The position numbers were made by a program, and so were the translations under genes. This document shows, piece after piece, positions 33,768-45,167 of a DNA stretch of 64,000 nt. The notes beneath the pieces were generated by a model, which did no database searches, was not told where the DNA came from, and saw nothing but the letters and a program-made list of their open reading frames with translations. Position 1 is the first letter of the stretch; each line of letters opens with the position of its first letter. This DNA comes from Cyanodermella asteris. Taxonomy: Eukaryota > Ascomycota > Lecanoromycetes > Ostropales > Stictidaceae. The stretch covers positions 2,186,908-2,250,907 of the forward strand of contig UYJD01000002.1 in the NCBI GenBank assembly GCA_900618795.1, written 5' to 3'.

Positions 33768-35198
33768 TCATAGCCAGAGGAAGCCACGACAATGTTCGCT
33801 GCCACACAAACATTTCGTCGCAAGCTTCCCCTTTTCTGCCTCCATCTTTTTGACCTCCTTGGCGTCGTTCGTGGACGAGTTCTGATCCGTGTCTTCACCC
33901 AGGTAATCGAACGTTAGCTCCGTCCCGCCGGGGATGTCTTCCAGCGCGAAGAAAGCGAGCTCGTAAACTTTCGCGTCACCACGTGTAGTTGAGACACACC
34001 AAATGCCGCAATTCGGGTCGCAAGAATGGTTGATGAATCTGGTCGGTCCGCCCATGAATTCTCCGTCCACAACGTAGAGATCCTCCTCGTCCAAATCCGG
34101 GCCTCTGAATTTGTCGAGGGTGAAGAGATACGAGTCCTTGTTGTTTGAATATTCTTCGCGGCGGTCCGCTTCTTGGCTTGTGATGACCTCGCCGAGGTAG
34201 GTGTCGATGAACTGGCCCCTCCTGATATCCTTCGGACATCGCAACCCCCATCCCCTCCCATCACCGGTCCTGAATATCTCCAACGGTATCGTCCGCCCCT
34301 TTTGCACCAGCATATTCCGACAATCGCGACCATCCACGCAACACCCGCACAACGGCGAACACTCGTAAATAACATGCCGCGTCTTCAAGAACTTTCCCAC
34401 CAACAGCCCCTTGTCCGCGCCAACCGCCCCGTATGGATATCCCAACCTTTTCCCATCTTTGTCCGTGGCGCTGTCCTCGAGACACTCGCATCTGTGAACG
34501 TATTCGCAACCAATGTCCCGGCCGTTGTTGGGCGGACAGGTGCATCCGGTGAGGAATTCGCGATCCAGACGCTTCGTGCCGCCGACGAACTTGTATTCGC
34601 GGATGAAGCGGAAGGATTTGGGGAGGGTGGCGTTGTCGACGGAGTTGACGAGGCAGAGGTCGGAGGTGATTTGGGTTCGCGTGGAGACGACGGCGATGTC
34701 GTCCGAGTCGATAAGGTAGTATGCGACGGCGTCCTTTGGGGGAGCTATGTGTGGGATCACGACGGAGATGTTGGAGCTGCGTAAGGGCCGTGAGGGTCGT
34801 GACTGAGGTTTGGGGATGGGATATATATTCTTCGGGATTGCCGTCGATGAAGTTCTGGGTTGCTGGGTAGAGAGATGGCTGTGAGAATGAGGTAGAGGGT
34901 ACGGATTTGGTCGTGGTACTGTCGTGGGTGAGGGCGAGTGTCGCTGATGAGGAGGATCGAGGTGCGATATTGCTGAGTGAAAGCTGTCATTGCTGCTTTT
35001 TGCATTCGCCATGTTCAGCCCATTGGCAGCCTCCAAGCCCGGAACAGGCCTCGCTTTATATGCAGGCCGCTCATCGTCTGGTTCCTCCGGGCTGGGCCTC
35101 TTGTTGCCAATCACGGGAATCGTGTGAAAGCGCGGCGTGATGGGTGGTGACTGTGGTGAGCGCTCTGCCAGAGCGTGGCGGTCGGGCAAATAAGGCAT
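33768..35198 (-). CDS. dim-5: Histone H3K9 methyltransferase, DIM-5/Clr4 type
   Basis: Intronless, 476 aa from the ATG at 35198 (the TTG at 35213 is not used). The first 150 residues are Pro/Ser/His-rich and disordered. A pre-SET zinc cluster follows (GCTCPPNNGRDIGCEY, HRCECLEDS, ECSPLCGCCVDGRDCRN). The SET domain has GRGWGLRCPKDIRRG, TYLGEVI, FINHSCDPNC (Asn about 390) and ELTFDY. The post-SET motif is CLCGSEHCRGFLWL. There is no chromodomain, as in Neurospora DIM-5. The enzyme methylates histone H3 lysine 9 in heterochromatin, the step that in fungi with DNA methylation directs methylation of repeats. It is convergent with SCY1 (187 bp). Confidence 0.93.
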   Translation of the reverse strand: MPYLPDRHALAERSPQSPPITPRFHTIPVIGNKRPSPEEPDDERPAYKARPVPGLEAANGLNMANAKSSNDSFHSAISHLDPPHQRHSPSPTTVPRPNPYPLPHSHSHLSTQQPRTSSTAIPKNIYPIPKPQSRPSRPLRSSNISVVIPHIAPPKDAVAYYLIDSDDIAVVSTRTQITSDLCLVNSVDNATLPKSFRFIREYKFVGGTKRLDREFLTGCTCPPNNGRDIGCEYVHRCECLEDSATDKDGKRLGYPYGAVGADKGLLVGKFLKTRHVIYECSPLCGCCVDGRDCRNMLVQKGRTIPLEIFRTGDGRGWGLRCPKDIRRGQFIDTYLGEVITSQEADRREEYSNNKDSYLFTLDKFRGPDLDEEDLYVVDGEFMGGPTRFINHSCDPNCGIWCVSTTRGDAKVYELAFFALEDIPGGTELTFDYLGEDTDQNSSTNDAKEVKKMEAEKGKLATKCLCGSEHCRGFLWL

Positions 35199-35710
35199 GG
35201 CTGTGAGATGCAATCATTGACAGCCAGTTTGGAAAAGACAGGACGAGTTGGGGGCGCGGGCAGGTATCCAGATGGGTTGAATGGACTCTGAGACACGAGA
35301 GCAGAGACTCGGAAACGCGCTCGCTTTCGTCTCACGCGCCGCGCGCAGATCGATTGAAGCGCCCCGCTTCACCGTTTGTGGCCGCTGTTGATGTGAGACA
35401 ATTTCTTCGACTTTCTCACTTTTGAGCAACCATGTGAAGTATTCCAAGCCAAGTAGGCTTTCTTTATCAGCATCATCAGCTCACAATACGTGCTGGGCGA
35501 CTGTCATCTCGGCTCATTTTGCTTATTGAAACTACCCGAATGACTTGTACTCAACGATACCTAATGAACAACCTTTCGCTCAGCACAGAGCAGTTTCTTC
35601 ACAAGGCTTGAGGAATCTGCCCTTGTAGGACATACAATGTGCAATACAGCATCCTTCTGTTCTTTCTCTGTGTCCAGCGTCTTGCAATTATTTTTAAGTG
35701 CCTTCCTATA
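35199..35710. promoter_or_regulatory. Upstream region of the methyltransferase gene
   Basis: 512 bp between the dim-5 start and the 3' end of the next minus-strand gene. It should contain the dim-5 promoter. It is locally AT-rich at about 35600-35710, consistent with the neighbour's 3' flank. No gene is seen. Confidence 0.4.
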
Positions 35711-36892
35711 TTACAAATGATGCGCAAACCAACATATCAAACCTGCAAGATCCCGTTTCCCAGTCATGTTGGCCGGAGCAGTGAAATTGCCCGAATTTGT
35801 CTGCCCACTGCATTCTCCTACAGGCCGGAAGAATTGAAAGCCGACCGAGGAGTTTTGCTGGTTCGAGACCAGCTGAATGTCGCTTCCACTGACCATAAAA
35901 TTGCCATTGCCAGTCTTCTCGATAGGCAGTCCCATTCCGGTCGTGTTCAACGTGCCATCCGACTTGAGTATTCCCGAGTTGAGCAGCTTCTGCATTTCCG
36001 ACTCGATGCTTGCGCATTCGGTTACGTCGCGAGCGTCCGACCCGACGCTTGGGAAGTCGGCGGCGGTGCTGCCATTGCTCTTTGTCACGAAACTGTTGAC
36101 TTGGGACAGGAGAGTTCGCACGCTGAGCATGTTGCTTGCAGGTGTGGCTGCAGATGTAGCGGCTGATGCGGTCTGCGACGGAACCGCACCGACGACGCTC
36201 GCTACTGGTGCAGTGGTGGAGGCTGAAAGCGGCACAATGAAGCCAAGCGCAGACGAGATCTGAGCTCCGGCCACTGACATTGCAGAGACGATGCCGCCCA
36301 TCTCAGAGGCCAGGGCTGGGTTGGCTGAAACGATCTTGGATACCTGACCGGAAACTGCTGCTGCTGGTGTTGCTTGCGGTGAGCCGGCAGGGATCTCAGA
36401 CAGAACGTTGCTCAAGACTTTGTTTGGAGAATTGGAGACAGCACCCGGTGAGTCCTGCGTGCCGTCTTGCTGAGGTGCTGGGATCAGAACGGTCATAACT
36501 GTGGTGATCATGCGAATAGGTGCAGCAGCAGCAACAGTACTTTGGAACTGTGCCTGAGGTGTGACAGAAGTGACAGGATTCGATGGTCCGAGCAAGAAAT
36601 CGCTCTGGTCATTGAGACTGTTTGTCTGAATGGCACCATTTACTGGGGAGTTGGTTGGCGCTGCGAGTGCTACACTGGTCGGCGAGAGGTCTGAGGAAAG
36701 TCCAGCTATCCCCTGAGACTGACTCGCCAGTCCGGCGCTGGCAGTTGGGAACGTAGAAGGTAGGTTGAAGGCATTGGATGTTGGTTCAGGGGACCTTGAT
36801 GAATGGACGGTGTTGTTCCCAACAGCAACGGGCGACGCATCTGCCACAATGGCAAGACAAAAGACGAAATACGATGACGAGAAGTTCAACAT
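35711..36892 (-). CDS. Secreted Ser/Ala-rich protein with C-terminal KR-peptide
   Basis: Intronless, 393 aa from the ATG at 36892 (MLNFSSSYFVFCLAIVADASPV), a signal peptide; the earlier TTG at 36931 is unlikely. The body is rich in Ala, Ser, Thr, Val and Pro with AIQTNSLN at about residue 90. A mixed region follows with EMGGIVSAMSVAG, NSFVTKSNGST and CASIESEMQKLL, then FMVSGSDIQLVS. It ends with NMTGKR-DLAGLICWFAHHL: a dibasic Lys-Arg 13 residues before the stop, which Kex2 could cut to free a short hydrophobic Cys/Trp peptide. I do not recognise a domain. The AIQTN(S/T)LN phrase and a KR...ICW segment are also found in the secreted protein at 49633. Function is unknown. Confidence 0.7.
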   Translation of the reverse strand: MLNFSSSYFVFCLAIVADASPVAVGNNTVHSSRSPEPTSNAFNLPSTFPTASAGLASQSQGIAGLSSDLSPTSVALAAPTNSPVNGAIQTNSLNDQSDFLLGPSNPVTSVTPQAQFQSTVAAAAPIRMITTVMTVLIPAPQQDGTQDSPGAVSNSPNKVLSNVLSEIPAGSPQATPAAAVSGQVSKIVSANPALASEMGGIVSAMSVAGAQISSALGFIVPLSASTTAPVASVVGAVPSQTASAATSAATPASNMLSVRTLLSQVNSFVTKSNGSTAADFPSVGSDARDVTECASIESEMQKLLNSGILKSDGTLNTTGMGLPIEKTGNGNFMVSGSDIQLVSNQQNSSVGFQFFRPVGECSGQTNSGNFTAPANMTGKRDLAGLICWFAHHL

Positions 36893-38266
36893 AATGAATG
36901 ACTTGATTGTGAACTTGAGTTTGAGAGACAAGCGATCGAAGAGCCGTACATCGCCGGCAGGGTCCTCGATGAAGTCTTATATTGAACTCTCACCAGCCCC
37001 CTCGAACGCATGGAAGGAGAGCCCATCAGGCATGACAAAGTTTGCAAGTGTGGGTGTCTTTGGTTTCTTCTAGATAGCGATGCATCATGTCTTGTATGAA
37101 GGAGGCCGACAGTGCATGAAATGGTCGCATTTATCGTCCTGATCCTGGCAGAGTCAATCACCGCCTATGTCTGACGATCCAGATTTGACCATGCAGATAA
37201 GAGCCAGTAAGACATTGGCATCGTGACCATGACTCTTCAGCTTGATGTGAGGCACCAGCGGGGGCATGAAGATGACTGACGCTGGCGAGCTCAATGCGGT
37301 CAAAAGTGGAGACCATATCTCCTTTGCGATCAAAGAGACAGGCATCCCTTCTTCTGGCCACCACTACACGTCGCATCGAGAAATAGCATGAACGGCTGCG
37401 ACTCAACAATCTCATTGTCCGCTCAGCAGCCGAAGGGTATAGTGGCCAGCCGGAGTTCCTCTCGGGCGGCTGATCTGCTACATGAAACACGATCTTCACG
37501 GAAGGCTGCATTAGCTTCTTACGCAAGTCCTCATCGTCGGCCGTACTCCTCATCCTGCATCACGTAACACCCAAACCATTGTTGTCTTCAAATATTACCT
37601 GTCCTGTAGCTGCTTCTCCGGCTCGTGTCTTTGTACCCAGCAAATGAACCCCCTTGTCGGTCTTGTCTGGCGGGCGAGGCTGAAACAGATCTTTTGATTG
37701 TCGACCGCCCCAGCCACTTCCGACATCCACACTGAAGCTCATTCTCCAGCCAACGATTGCTTGCGCTACCCACACTACACGTGAAAACATGGTGACGGAC
37801 GCTATGCAGACGCAGCATACGGAATGCCGCTCATAACGATGTTCTGCAGACAGGCAGGTTATTAGCTCCACTATGCTGTAGTCAACCCACATATGAAAGC
37901 AAATTGTGTTCTTTATTTATACCAATGTCAAGATGAGTCGCCCCCCTGGTACCCCTTTGTTCGAGCGCGCTTGGTTTCAATGCCGCTTACTTGGATGGCT
38001 CTGCCGATGAGCTGCCATTCTTTCTTGAGGAGCAGTGAACGCCCAGGCTGTGTCTCCGCAGGGATGAGCCCGGTCTCTTGACATGTCGGCCCTGTGTGTG
38101 AGCCTTGATGTTGCGGTTCGAATATATCTTCATGGTTTACGCTCGACTTTTTGACTTGATTATTTACTCATCTACCGCCGCTCTCATCCGTTGAGTCCGC
38201 GTTGGCTGCCCATGAGCAACCACGCTTGTTTTTGATCACATTCACTCATCACAGCCGCCATTCGAC
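36893..38266. other. Intergenic 1.4 kb with a possible decayed frame
   Basis: No confident gene. On the minus strand a single reading frame runs from 37892 to 37158, broken only by one TGA (about 37560-37562). Its product is not a family I recognise. The right-hand 300 bp should contain the promoter of the rhodopsin-like gene. Confidence 0.35.
37158..37892 (-). pseudogene. Possible hypothetical or decayed gene
   Basis: A minus-strand frame of about 245 codons with one internal TGA. The text either side of it looks protein-like (GWGGRQSKDLFQPRPPD...QVIFEDNNGLG; then DLRKKLMQPSVKIVFHVAD). Near the end a second frame (37345-37154) also looks plausible (SPASVIFMPPLVPHIKL), hinting at a frameshift. 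No splice signals nearby explain either break. No domain is recognised, so it may be a degenerate host gene or a chance open frame. Confidence 0.22.
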
Positions 38267-39355
38267 ATGTCTTACATCAGTCCAGGCGGTCTTCTCGGAC
38301 TCTCCGTCTTCTTCATGAATCTGACGACCATCATGCTCCTGATGCGATACGTGACCATGCGAATGACAAAACGAGCAGTCGGCATCGACGACCTAGCGCT
38401 GACAATCGCATGGGTCTTCACCATCGCCCTGAGCATCAACATGATCACAGCCGTCGCTTTCGGTCGATGGGGCGTTACCCTGTCACTCCCGATAGATCCT
38501 GATGGCAATATCGACCCCTTCCTCGGAATGAACTTGCCGGACCAGGCAGACTCCTCCAAAGTAAGCACAACATGTCCACCTGCTCGCTTCAACTGACACG
38601 ACCAGTTCTTCTACGCCCAAGAAATCCTCTTCGTCCTCCAACTCGTCTCCACCAAACTCGCCATCGTCCTCTTCTATCGACGCGCCCTCGTCCTCGAAAA
38701 GCGCGGCTTCACCCACTGGGCAACCCTGATCACCATCCCCCTCATCGCCCTCTGGGGCGTGGTTTTCTTCTTCATGTACGTCTTCCAGTGCGGCACCCGC
38801 TTCTCCCTGATCTGGGACGGCCCCGCGCTCGAAGAACTCCAGTACTGTCTCGGCCAGGAGCTGGAGGTCGGCTTCGCCATCTCCGGCCTGCTCCTGGACA
38901 TCCTCATCGCCGCGCTACCGCTGTATCGCGTCTTCACGCTCAAGCTTTCGGTCCCTAAGAAAATGCAGGTCGCTTCTGCGTTTCTTGTCGGTGGGCTGAG
39001 TGTAGCTGGCGCGGCGGTGCGTGTGGCGACGTTTGTCAGCGAGATCAATATGGTGGAGAACAGCTTGACGGTCGTGGCTGGAGACCCAGGGATGTTGGAT
39101 AGCTTGCTGATGTTTTGGAGCATGTTTGAGGCGGGCTTTGCGTTGACATGTGCGATCATGCCCGGGCTTAGGCCGATGATTAATAAGGCGGCGAGGATGG
39201 TTGATGAGAGGTTGTCGACGTTGAGATCGAGGTCTTCCAGGAGTGACAAGTCCTTTGGGAGTGATTCGACTTTCTCTGACATGGCGCCGTTGAGTGTCAA
39301 GGTTAGTTATGAGGTGAGGGTGGAGTCGAGTGCGAGCGATGTGAGGTATGTATAG
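38267..39355 (+). CDS. Rhodopsin-domain integral membrane protein (fungal 7TM)
   Basis: Two exons, 38267-38560 and 38606-39355; the 45-nt intron has donor GTAAGC and acceptor CCAG in phase 0; 347 aa. Seven hydrophobic segments are visible (GLLGLSVFFMNLTTIMLLM; LALTIAWVFTIALSIN; EILFVLQLVSTKLAIVLFY; LITIPLIALWGVVFFF; ISGLLLDILIAALPLY; ASAFLVGGLSVAGAAV; FWSMFEAGFALTCAIM). The TM2 entry motif GIDDLALTIAWVF, the KL(A/S)xxLFYRR segment after TM3 and QC in loop 2 match the fungal rhodopsin-domain/Pth11-related family, though no CFEM domain is present. The C-tail is Ser-rich. Probably a plasma-membrane receptor-like protein; ligand unknown. Confidence 0.85.
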
Positions 39356-40407
39356 GGATGGTAATGATACATTTGTCATGGTCATGTCGTATACGGAGTA
39401 ATGCTATAATTTGATGTGTGCTTGTCATTATTCGAACGCATGTGTTGACCAGTTGTGCTTCCGAAAGTCTCCTGCAAGATTTCAAACCTTGTAGGCCACT
39501 TCTCACAAGGTTGTGAGCGATGATCTGCATCGTGCTGGCAGGAGAAGCTGATCATTTGCACAAACAAAGGCTAGAACCTATATTTGGGGGCACCTGGCTG
39601 GAGGATTCATCAATGGCCGTTCTCGATAGGTGGTGACCGATCGATCAAGGCAGTCGACTATTTGCCTGTACTCGCAGGTGTCATCGCATCCGTCCGAGTA
39701 CCTGTCGGAGCACCTGTCGAAGTAGTTGTCGTCGTGATTGTTGAAGCACCTGCCTTGGAGCCTGTCAGAACAGCCATCGTCAATCTTTTTCAGTCACGGA
39801 GCAGACAAATCGATTCGCTGATGACGGCTCATCCATGCGGGTGCTCGGACAGGTGAGATCGCAAATGCTTAATCGTATCTCCAGAAGTGTTTGTCAAGCA
39901 TGTCACAGATAGGGAGCGGAAATAGCTACTGGACGAAGGCGGTTGCAAGCCACATGCTCTGCGTAGTCCAAAGGCGGCATACATCAACTTAGGCGACCTC
40001 GATGTCGTCCATCCAACGTATATGGTCGAACAGCATTGGGGTTTTATTTCCTGTCAAGCATACTTTCGGGCCGATCTGTTAGACGCCCATACAGCTAGAT
40101 GTGCAGCGTAACATATGAGAGTTGAGTGGATTAGACAGGGAACAACAAAGGTGGTCATCGGCCGGGGCGCCGAACACACTTGACCATGACACCAACAATT
40201 TCAACAATCGATATATCAACCAGAGCAAGAGCTTTCTGCGTTGTTCATGTACTTGAATCGTTCGCTGGAAGCCGCGCCATCTGGTGATGCATGACTCACG
40301 GAGGTTCGGCCGCTCTAACACGGTCGTAATGATTTACTTTTTGAAAATATAATCAAAATTGAATTACCTATGGATCATTCCCACAGATAAAGGCCTAGTG
40401 CCTTTAG
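39356..40407. other. Intergenic, no gene seen
   Basis: 1.05 kb between the 7TM gene and the tRNA gene. At 39680-39775 the plus strand has several imperfect CACCTGTC/GAAG units (a short degenerate repeat reading VPVGAPVEVVVVV in one frame). No gene can be supported. Confidence 0.4.
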
Positions 40408-40547
40408 TCTTCCATAGCTCAGTTGGCTAGAGCGTCCGGTTCGTTTACCCTCTATCAAAGCCAACTAAAAACTAAATACTGATCCTTCTACAGACTGTTA
40501 ATCGACAGTCGATCGGGAGGTCGCTGGTTCGAGCCCAGCTGGAAGAG
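40408..40547 (+). tRNA. tRNA-Asn (GTT) with two intervening sequences
   Basis: Acceptor stem TCTTCCA (40408-40414) pairs with TGGAAGA (40540-40546). The D-arm is GCTC/GAGC (417-420/430-433), and the T-arm is GCTGG-TTCGAGC-CCAGC (40523-40539). Removing 40439-40493 and 40501-40511 leaves a 74-nt tRNA whose anticodon arm is TCCGA-CTGTTAA-TCGGG: standard eukaryotic tRNA-Asn, anticodon GTT at 40497-40499. The 11-nt insert at 40501-40511 sits between positions 37 and 38, the canonical site of nuclear tRNA introns, and its ACAGTCG pairs with CGACTGT of the joined anticodon arm. The 55-nt insert at 40439-40493 lies in the anticodon stem, between positions 30 and 31. It begins GTTCGT, has CTAAAT and CTGAT branch-like sites, and ends CTACAG, like a spliceosomal intron. 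Discriminator G; a T5 terminator follows. Whether it is functional is uncertain. Confidence 0.85.
40439..40493 (+). other. 55-nt spliceosomal-like insertion inside tRNA-Asn
   Basis: The insert starts GT and ends AG, at a length (55 nt) inside the range of the mRNA introns in this window (45-162 nt). It carries ACTAAATACTGAT about 10 nt before the CTACAG acceptor. Precise removal restores the exact tRNA-Asn anticodon stem. It could be an introner-like element or other intron-like insertion. If it is retained, the gene would be a pseudogene. Confidence 0.7.
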
Positions 40548-40551
40548 TCAC

Positions 40552-40556
40552 TTTTT
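40552..40556 (+). terminator. Pol III T-run terminator of tRNA-Asn
   Basis: A run of five T on the plus strand begins five bases after the discriminator base, the expected RNA polymerase III termination signal. Confidence 0.8.
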
Positions 40557-41575
40557 GCGTGGCACCACCCTTTTGCGCAGCCTCAGCAGAGCATGAGACG
40601 GCAGAAGATTTCGGTGCCACATGTATAACCTCAGAAGGAACGTGGTGGCGGCATTGGTCAATTTTGCTTGATGTTTGGCTTCATTTCTCGCTTGGGCGAT
40701 GTGCGGCAGCCAACTGCGCTTCCCGCTATCGACGGTCGATCCAGCCGAGCTCGCCAGGGCCCTGCTTGGCCGTGATCTTTCCCTAGGTACTTCTGTAGCT
40801 GGCAAGCGAGAGCGTTGTCGAGGAACATTTTAGCAGAGGTGCATTTGTGCGCCATACGAGATCAAGCAAGCTCATGTTATGGCCGCAACAGTGTTGTCAC
40901 TCTCTAACAATGAATCCCGTACTGAGCCAGACTTATAACTGGCGAAGAACATGCATGTATGTAAGTACATACCTAGGTAGCTGGAGGAAGATGATGTTTA
41001 CAGCGAGCCCCTGAGGCGACGACGACGCAACACCTCGGCGGACAGCGGCCCAGCTAGAAGCTTTAGCTGAACCTTCTGCTTAAAAAACTAATTTCGCAAC
41101 GACGCCACAAGGGTTGGAACAGTGGTCCGGCGGATCCGCGACCCTTCAGCCACGGAATTACAGGTAATGTATCGTGCCCGACGGTTCTTCAGGTGAACCG
41201 GTGTTCAAGGTAGCAATAATGGAACCTTGAAGCTTCGAGATTAAGATGAAATACATAATCATGACGTGGTTGAACTTATCTCTGATTACAAGCTTCGACG
41301 CGTGGCGACCTGCCTGTTTTGAGAAGCGATAACTGAAGACAGATAGCAATAGTACGGCTACAAGACCCATTGAACAAGCATACGACTACGAGCAGATCAG
41401 ATGGTGGGTGGCTTCTCAAGATATTTGATAGACCGTCCACCCTGTCAACGTTATCGAAAGTATTTCCAAATTTCGGTAAAACACATTCAGGATCGGCAGA
41501 TGCCAGTTCAAGAAAGATACCTGCTCTGAACGCTCACGAAATACTGCTATCCCAACTCGGGATCATGTCATAATT
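40557..41575. other. Intergenic, no supported gene
   Basis: About 1 kb between the tRNA and the SSR4 stop. A 70-codon minus-strand frame (41370-41158) begins with a hydrophobic stretch (MGLVAVLLLSVFSYRF) but matches nothing I know and is probably chance. Near 40950-40975 there is a perfect short inverted repeat GTATGTA-AG-TACATAC. Confidence 0.4.
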
Positions 41576-43649
41576 CTACATTGGCTGCGTCGTCGAGTCC
41601 AAGGAATTGCCAGCATCACCGTCCCCGGCTCCAGCACCATCAAACGCATCGTCGAAAGCGCTCGTACCAAAGTCGTCCGCGGGTGTCCCACCGAGGCTGT
41701 CATCCGGCAGATCAAGGAACTGTGCACTAAAGTCGTCGCCGGGTGTTCCTGTCTCGCCAACCCCGTGATCGGCGGGGACGGATCCAGTTGCAGGCATGTT
41801 CTGCAGGCTGGGATCACCGGCTCCAAGATCCAGCGACGTGTCGCCGAGGAGATCGTCCTTGTCGACCATTTCGAAATCATCGTCGGGCAGCGCAAGGGAG
41901 TCGTCTGGCTGGGCTTGTGGCGCTCCTTCTGCGACTGTGCCATCGAGGCTTTGGAACCCATTTGTGGGAGCGTGGGATGCCGCACGTTGATTCGAGTCGT
42001 CTGTGCCTTCCATGATTGTGTCTTGTTGGGCGGCTGGCGTTGGAGCTTTCTCTTCCAGGCCACCCTTGTTGATGCATTGAGCTTGCTGAATGACCTCGAT
42101 CCTCCTGCCGAGCGACTTCTCGACATCTTGGGCAATGTTTTTAATGTCGTCTAACTGGCGGACCATGGCGACATCGACATCCTTCCCAGCGGGTGCATGT
42201 ATGGGGTCTGCTCGCTCAGACTTCGAATTCGCATGGGAAGGGAATTGTACTGCGCTGCGCAACTTCCGCTCAGCCTCTTGTAGAGCGCCGCTCTGTCTGA
42301 TCTTAGCCATGCGCTTCTCGTGTAGCGCCTTTTCTTTCTCCATCTCAGCCTGCATTTCACTGATTTTATCCTCGGCCTTTTTGATGTACGCGTTGTACTG
42401 ATCCGGGGTCGGCTTGACCAACTCGCGCTCATCGTCGGGTCGGATTGACGTATCAATGAAATCGTAACCATTTCCCAAGCCAGATAGATGGCCAGCTCGT
42501 CCTTGCCCCAGACTCACAGGCTTCAATCTGTGCACTGGGTATGGTGTGACGAAAAGCTCCTCCATCCATTCCGTGTGCTGTTTGTATCGCTGGACACTGA
42601 TCTCACGTGGAGTCAAGACATCCATGATATCTCTTCCTCCGTCGTCTTCTCCCTCGGGTAGGATATATGCCGGCGGCGCGACTTGACCAGCGTTGTTGCG
42701 CGCGCGTTTCGGCAGAGGCTGGCCACGTGGATCAACCAATTGGTTTCCCAAAATGTACATACCTGCCTTTCCACGGGCAAGCTGATATCCGGGTCCGGAC
42801 GTCTCCTGTGACTTCTCAATCGGCGGCGCTATCTCGGGCCAGCTATCGTTATTGGCCCAGACGAAGCCTTTCTGCTTGATGTCAAGCCCTCGATCGAAGC
42901 GCGAGATGGCATGATCTGGGGACAGAATACGGCCAAATAGGTTGTCACGCTTAAGCAGGGCAGGAATTTGCGATTGTGCGATTTGTTGTATAGCATCGAG
43001 ATCGGTTCGTAAGACGTCGTTGCGCTCAGCGCGCTTGTACAGCACCAGCCAAATATTTGGATCACAAGCGCTTTGTCCATCTTTTGGTGGTGTCGCAGGA
43101 AGAATGCGGTATCGAAGACGTGCATGTACAGTATATGGCTCTACTGCATGAACGCGTATCTGCTTCTGCTGGGGCAACAGGAGCTGAGGGACGTATCCGG
43201 AACGATGCTTGTGAGTCTCGAGAGTCTGCAAATTGTCAGTGTGTCTGCCCTTTCACTTATACAATCGCGCTCACATAATCGTCCAGCTGCTCTTTCGTAG
43301 TCTCTTCTTGATCTGCCCAGGCATAGCCGTCGGTAGGAAAGTGGTCCAAGGGCACGACAATCTCCTGTTGCGGATTATTGGCGGCTGGCAGCTTGTTCGA
43401 CTGCCATACGATGAGACTTGTGCGGTCTCTCGGAATATCGAGCTTCTGCCATGACCAAGCACATGGTCGCTCTGTTGTCTTCTTCTCGGCCGCTGCTTCA
43501 AGGAGCAGGTCTCTGATTTGCTCATTTGTGAAGCTGAAGACGTCGCCCTTGTCCTCACATTTGTAAGACGACACGAGATGCAGGTGCCATCTCAAGCGTG
43601 GATCGACTTTTTCGGACGGATCAGCGATGGGGCCTCTGGGCATAGCCAT
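41576..43649 (-). CDS. ssr4: SWI/SNF and RSC complex subunit Ssr4
   Basis: Two exons, 43649-43275 and 43225-41576; the 49-nt intron has donor GTGAGC and acceptor TTGCAG in phase 0; 674 aa. The joined text runs HLHLVSSYKCEDKG, then VPLDHFPTDGYAWADQEE, KHRSGYVPQ, VHARLRYRILPATPPKDG, PNIWLVLYKRAERNDV and FVWANNDSWPEIAPP, then KRARN. This is the DUF1750/SWI-SNF_Ssr4 family: HLVSSY, DGYxWAD and RYRLxPA...WLVxY are its landmarks. The C-terminal half is a coiled coil (about 400-450, EDKISEMQAEMEKEKALHEKRM) followed by an acidic Asp/Gly/Ser-rich tail. In fission yeast Ssr4 belongs to both SWI/SNF and RSC chromatin remodellers. It is head to head with DIM1. Confidence 0.88.

Positions 43650-45167
<1,518 letters not shown>

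Noticed and set aside
35857-35873. GCTGGTTCGAGACCAGC, which looks like a tRNA T-arm
   Set aside because: No acceptor, D or anticodon arm surrounds it, and it lies inside the coding frame of the secreted protein.
40408-40547. Alternative reading as tRNA-Thr(CGT) with one 66-nt intron at 37/38
   Set aside because: It needs T at position 37 and a G-T pair at 31-39, and it leaves the exact tRNA-Asn anticodon sequence inside the intron by chance. The Asn reading with two inserts gives full pairing.
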